From the NCBI GenBank assembly GCA_029962745.1, contig CM057165.1, positions 8,145,523 through 8,209,522 of the forward strand: DNA of 64,000 bases, given 5' to 3'. The notes below the pieces were generated by a model. It was not told the DNA's origin and searched no databases. It was given only the letters and a program-made list of their open reading frames with translations. The translations under genes and the position numbers were made by a program. Source of the stretch: Echinometra lucunter (taxonomy: Eukaryota > Echinodermata > Echinoidea > Camarodonta > Echinometridae). Positions 58,745 through 64,000 of this stretch are shown piece after piece. Position 1 is the stretch's first letter, and every line of letters starts with the position of its first letter.

Positions 58745-58990
58745 TTCATTCATTCATTCATTCATTCATTTATTCATTTCATTTCATAAAAACAATACAA
58801 TTATATATACATATATACAATCATATAACATAAACATGCAGATAAAACATAACAATTCTCAAAAATGAAATGGGAAACTCAAATGAAAGCCTGGAGTGGC
58901 TTGTAAAACAAAGTTTCCCTTCAGATAAATAATGAAAGTTTGGGAGCAGATCAAAAGAAATTCAAATGATACAAAGGCAGAAGCAAAACA
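58745..58990 (-). mobile_element. LINE 3' tail with ATGA repeats
   Basis: On the - strand it ends GTTTTTATGAAATGAAATGA followed by AATGAATGAATGAATG, a LINE-like tail. The preceding CAAGCCACTCCAGGCTTTCA is part of the same unit. The upstream limit is approximate. Confidence 0.5.
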
Positions 58991-59729
58991 ACTGAGAAAA
59001 CGACAAAAAAAACTATCTTTGATAGAAAAATAAAAATAGGCTGATTTGATCTTTTAAGCAAGATTAACAATGCATTTTCGTTGTCATCCTCGCAGAAATT
59101 CTAAATAGAACCCGTGAGGGATCACCACATATACGTTTTATTACACACATTTAAGTGAAATTTTATCAAATTATTCTTTTCAAATTCTATTATTAACGTA
59201 AAGGATCGTGCTTTCATGTTACCGAGGCAAATATTAAACGACCAAGTTTATAACCCTAGTCGGTTTATAGAACATCGTTAACATGGTTAAGCAGACCATT
59301 ATCACAACACCTATCTCCCACAAGCTATCATGTTTGATACACATTCATTGAATTTTCATTATTTGCACGTGTTGCATGTGAGCTTTGGGTTCATTACGAT
59401 ACACAGCGGACCAAATTAACACGTGCTTTTGGTGGCGCCGCCGCCGGCCTCATTCCACGACCGCCACGGTCGCGAATAAAATACGTGCATATGAACATGG
59501 CTATTTCTACGCCTCCTACAGCCATGATATGACACAACAGCCGCCGTGGGATTTAAGCTGGTAATTAAGTTGTCAAAATCATTCCCAATGAAACATTGCT
59601 TGTTCATTCATTCATACTGTTATAATTGCTGGACTGTCCCGTAGTCAAGAGGGGAAATAGATGTCACACGTCTGTGCATTCCTTGACGATCCATCTTGGT
59701 GCTTTTATGTAACTGTAGCAAGATACAAT
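58991..59729. other. Intergenic stretch
   Basis: A GC-rich patch at 59430-59490 (GGCGCCGCCGCCGGCC) stands out in AT-rich DNA. No coding frame recognised. Confidence 0.45.
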
Positions 59730-60099
59730 TTAAAGGGATCAGGTAACTCTGTGGATGCTTGATTTAATAAATTGTTGATTTTTTTTATGCTTGTATTGTA
59801 TAAAGATGTTCAGAAGGATAAATAAACAACCATAGATATAACAGGTGTCAAAATATAAAAAGTTATTATCAAGATATCACTGAATTCCGCCATTTGCAAA
59901 ACCAACCTAGGTATGGGTCTATGGGGTGAAAATGTCAGGCATTTCCTGTCATTTGTATGGTTCACTCTTTTTTGTGAAGCAAAAGATGATGCGTTTATAG
60001 TGTATTTTCAGGGCTTCATATTTATACAATATTACATATACACTTATAGCAAGTAGGGCCATGCAGCTCAGATTTTCAAAAGTTACTCAATGGCTTTAA
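59730..60099. mobile_element. TTAA-flanked element, copy 2 (inverted)
   Basis: 370 bp from TTTAAAGGGATCAGGTAACT to CAATGGCTTTAA, complementary to 42620-43020. It directly abuts another TTAA-bounded foldback at 60096. Confidence 0.78.
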
Positions 60100-60503
60100 C
60101 CCATAGAGGTACAGTGTCTCCTTTAGGAGACGCTTTGGCAGTATCTACTGATCCAGAATGCTGGGCATTACACACTTTACAGAAAATTCACTGAAACTTT
60201 TGAGTCCATTCCCAATGCAGTATGTTGTTGCATTTTCGAATTAGAGCAGTTTAAATGTAACTAATCATTAAACTCTTTAAATTGGCAACACAGTGAATAT
60301 TATATAATCACCATTTCCTTGTTCAAATTGGCAGTTACAGCTTAAATTTTGCAATCATAATTCATTTTGGTTCAAGTTATATCTATATTTATTTTTTTTT
60401 TCAAATTATGTAAGAGTGGAAAAAAAATAATATTTGTTGCCAATTTGAGGATTGAAGATGATTAATTTAGACCTCTAAAAGCTCTGTACTTCTATGGGTT
60501 AAA
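60096..60503. mobile_element. TTAA-flanked foldback with CCCATAGA ends
   Basis: TTAACCCATAGAGGTACAG at the left and CTGTACTTCTATGGGTTAA at the right. Ends starting CCC next to TTAA fit a piggyBac-like non-autonomous element. It shares its left TTAA with the element at 59730. Confidence 0.8.
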
Positions 60504-60625
60504 GAGCAGTCAGTACCCTGCTAGCATTTCATCATACATATTTTTTTTTTCCTTTGACTTTTTCTGGTACAATGAACAACATCAAGAAAGTTTAAAATTA
60601 CCATCAATCTAGTATTAACAATAAT

Positions 60626-60786
60626 TACACTGCACTGAAAAATAAGGTGGGTAAAATTGTACATCCAACATTGAGTAAATCGGTAACATGCAAGTTTGTT
60701 AGGAAAAAAGAAAGAAAAAAAAATAGAACTGAGTAAATCTCACCCAATGTTTGGTAAACTTTTACCTAACCTCTGTTTAGAGTGTA
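60626..60786. mobile_element. Foldback element with TACACT ends
   Basis: Starts TACACTGCACTGAAAAATAA and ends CTCTGTTTAGAGTGTA; inner GGTAAAATTGTAC and AAACTTTTACC pair. It has the same terminal style as the elements at 4419, 10633 and 24004. Confidence 0.72.
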
Positions 60787-63000
60787 TCGTTACGATTGCT
60801 TTCATCTTGCTTGTTGGTATTCTTCTGTTTTCATTTTCACATAATGTTAATAATGTGTGACGTACAATCTTCGAAGAAAGGAAGAATATATATGTATATA
60901 TTATGTGCTGCATATCACAAAACCAGTTGGGCATATTTACTTTTATGTTAAATTTTTACAATAAACTTCTCCATAACATGTATTTTGTTTCTGATTAAAG
61001 AAATTCTAATGAAAGAAGAATTGTCCATGAGAACCAAGTCAGTTTTATTTATTATTTATCCCATCTATAAGTAGATCATTCCTTTACCCAGAATCACAAA
61101 AAATCCATTCACTGTCAAATAGTATTTAGCAAGGCTACGACTAGCTGACTTCACTGATAGTGCAACTTGAAAAGTACACGTAACATCGCGTGCTTGTCCT
61201 GGGCGCTCCACCGATCAGCTCGATAATTCATTCAAAAATAAACGCAAAAATATCTACAATACCAGTCAGCCCATAATATACACATAATATTCTGCTTGTT
61301 TAACTCAGTAAGTACCATCTGTGAAGATCTTGCGACTATAATCAAAGGGCGTCATCAATTTCACTCTCTCTTAAAAAACAAACAATATACACGTGGATAA
61401 ATTGGATATGGTAAACAGAAGCTGAATAATAGTGGACTCCTGTCATGAAGCTTATTTGTTTGTTTTGTTTTGTTTGCTTGCTTTTATTTCTGCATTCTGA
61501 CAACGCAAATTCTGACAACACAAATTATAGATGTTTACATAAATTCTGTATAAATATAACATAAATAAAAAGTCATGTAAAGTATATGTTATACGATAAA
61601 CATAATATGAAGGATACAAACAACAATCCAGAATAACACCAAAGAGGTAAATAATAGAACGCAGGACACCGCCATCGTGAGCTGTTGGAAACTATACTTA
61701 AAAAAAAACATCTAAAGTAAAAAAAAATGACTTGTAAAAAAAACACACATTCTTACATCGATAGGACAGAGGAGACGTGTTCAGACGAAACACAACTATG
61801 TGTTTGAACTATGAGACTTTATGGAATTTGTTTTAAAAAACGGTTTGTGTAAGCAAACTAAGAGGAAGAAGAAAGCGAAGAGAAGTCGAATTGCATACAA
61901 TGAATTCTAATAATCTGGGAATTATAATTATATTTTCATATAATTATTGTTTCGTTCCTTGTATTTTTATGCGTTTAAGGTGCTTCAGGGGTCCCTAACT
62001 GCTTAGTTTTCGAAATCGTAATCATGGTTATAGGCCATGCAAACATAAAGTTTCTTTGGAAATAGTTGTTCACTTTACGGGAAGATTAAAATCATGAGAA
62101 CGTCCTGTATTACATTAATTTCAAAATCGTCAAAGATTACGTAAATGATTTCAGCAACGGTGCACTATTGAAAAGGATGAACATGAAACTGGCAACATAA
62201 AGCTATCATGTCGTGAATAATTCGGGAGTATGTAGAAAAGGGGATCACTTGGACTAAAGGAAAATGGAAAGAGATAGAATGCATATATCATATGGTATTT
62301 AACTAATACCATATGATTTATAATGACCGTTCTTTTGCCACAATTGCCGATTGGCTCAAATGAACAGAAGTTTAGTGCAAGCCAATTCCTGTTTGGAAAT
62401 TCTGGGAAGATTTGGGGCGTATATTTTTCACGGGTTAGAACTGGCTTGTTGAACTACGGTTATGTAAAGTATATAAACGCATTTTGTCCAAAAGTGCATT
62501 TTAATAAGAAATTGAAAAACTTCACGGAGGAATGACATATCAGGAATTTTTCAAAAACTTTCAGGATACCATCTACCATTAAAATTAACGAAGGATCAAA
62601 ACCAAGAATGACTTCATATTTGTATAATATGACATTGTTTTAAGTGTAAACATGGTAAATGCAATTCTGTAAATGTCGTTTTCATTTCTACCGAAAGGAA
62701 GAAATAGACCCTTTCCAAATATATTTTCTTTATATTATAATTTTTGAAAAAGAAGGAAAAAAAGCACAATTGTGAATGTGAAGAGGGATGCATGCACTGA
62801 AGTATGTGCACACAGCCTGCCCCAACAATTGATCAAAATGTGTGGTTCTTCCCATGGATACATCATGAAGTCGTACAAGGCGCCAAAACGATGTGGCACC
62901 CATTCATACAGCGAAGGTTGTGCTCTTCCAATCTCGCGCCGAAAATAACACCCTTTAACTCAGCCGACATTAATATTCTCAATCACTACAATGCTGCCCG
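60787..63000. other. Intergenic stretch
   Basis: AT-rich with A runs near 61700. The frame at 62323-62535 has no recognised homology. A hairpin ATATCATATGGTATT/AATACCATATGATT lies at 62286-62321. Confidence 0.45.
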
Positions 63001-63471
63001 TCCATAACTCTCTCTTTCGATCTCTCTCTCTCTTCTTCTCTCCCTCCCCCCCCCCCCCCTCCCCCATACCTAATGCACTATTACACACTGTATTTCAGTT
63101 TCTTGCTGTTCATATTTCTCTCGTGTTCCCTTACTCCCCGCATCTCTCCAATTGCCTTTGTCCTCCTTCCGCCTCCTATAGCTCCATATAATTCCTGCTG
63201 GAGAAAACTCTACGTTCATAGAATGAAAAATGAGAGAGATAGAGAGGGAGTAGAATAGAGAGAGAGCGGTAGAGAGACTGAGAGGGAACGGAAACAGGGG
63301 AAGAGACAGAGAAAAGTAAAGTTAAAGAAACAAAAACAAAGGAGAACAGACTGTACTAAAAGACGTTAAAAACAAAGAGAGCAGAGGAAGAGAGAAAGTG
63401 ATACAGAGAGATAGAGAGAGATAGAGAAAAAGAAACAAAGAGAACAAGAGAGAGAGAGATGGAGAGAGTGG

Positions 63472-63532
<61 letters not shown>

Positions 63533-64000
63533 AGATGAAATGGGTAGACAGTGCGCATTACAGTTTCAAAAGATCCAGTTGTCTGTTTGCGTTATATCAT
63601 AACGCGCGGTGTCTCGTCGGTTGTTTACTCACAGCCTAACACGGAACATCCCTCTGTCTCATGCGGTAGTATTCACTCCCCGAGAGAGTTTTTATGTTCA
63701 TATACAGTTGTTCGTTCCTGTTGCTACGAAAATTAGTGCTCATTTAACTCTTGCCATGCTTGCAAAGTTGTGCGCTGGACGACGTCTGGAAGATGAGGGG
63801 TTTTATGGAACACCCGCCACGCAGGATACCTCGGACGGTCAAGTGTTGCATTTTTAGAGGCATTTAAAAAATAGCGGATGTTGTGCGGTCATTGCGTTTA
63901 TTCGCAGTGCATCCAAAAGACGAACTCCAGACAACATTATTGTGCTTATGAAGATTTAGATTGATACATCTAGCTCTCCCACGTTTGCCAAAACATCGCT
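63001..64000. other. Microsatellite-rich end of window
   Basis: (CT)n and a C run at 63010-63065, dispersed (GA)n at 63230-63470 and a long (GA)n at 63476-63530. From 63590 the DNA becomes more GC/CpG-rich (AACGCGCGGTGTCTCGTCGG), which may mark a promoter or exon of a gene to the right, but nothing was recognised. Confidence 0.5.

Overview
The window is nuclear DNA from an animal. It is AT-rich, has widely spaced exons with GT/AG introns, and is packed with microsatellites, short foldback elements, tRNA-derived SINEs and LINE 3' tails. The repeat style, the CCCCGTTTCATAAAACTT foldbacks and a heterozygosity-like duplicate around an assembly gap suggest a marine invertebrate deuterostome, perhaps a sea urchin. 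That assignment is inference; nothing here fixes the species.

One protein-coding gene is firmly supported: a TRPC-type cation channel on the + strand, closest by eye to vertebrate TRPC4/TRPC5. Nine coding exons lie between 13628 and 26313 with consistent splice phases, giving about 961 residues: end of the ankyrin repeats, the TRP_2 linker helices, S1-S6, the LFW pore segment, a TRP box (WKFSR), the C-terminal region shared with TRPC4/5, and a C-terminal TTRV resembling the TTRL PDZ ligand of TRPC4/5. The N-terminal exon(s), perhaps 80-90 residues, were not found in positions 1-13627 and probably lie outside the window. Three points stand out: an insertion of roughly 125 residues with a coiled-coil-like core in the extracellular S3-S4 loop, loss of the cysteine cluster that binds zinc in other TRPCs, and a second, frame-disrupted copy of the last exon.

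Layout. 1-13627: upstream or 5' intron sequence with foldbacks, (GA)n and (TA)n tracts, and no recognised exon. 13628-26313: the TRPC exons, with several introns carrying mobile elements within 16-60 bp of a splice site. 26314-28146: 3' UTR, poly(A) signal and a LINE reverse-transcriptase tail. 28381-28880: 500 Ns. 28881-31905: second copy of the last intron end, last exon, 3' UTR and LINE fragment. 31840-38480: a very large decayed (CTA)n field interrupted by a 797-bp DNA transposon with a THAP-like reading frame. 38481-42619: AT-rich, mostly featureless. 42620-54600: a repeat-derived block with a tandem duplication split by about 9 kb of DNA, inverted copies of a GC-box/CRE-containing repeat, a nested minisatellite and duplicated exon-like segments on the - strand. 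54600-64000: intergenic, with foldbacks, LINE tails and (GA)n tracts.

No RNA gene, CRISPR array, operon or bacterial feature was seen. Many open frames are translations of microsatellites and are not annotated.
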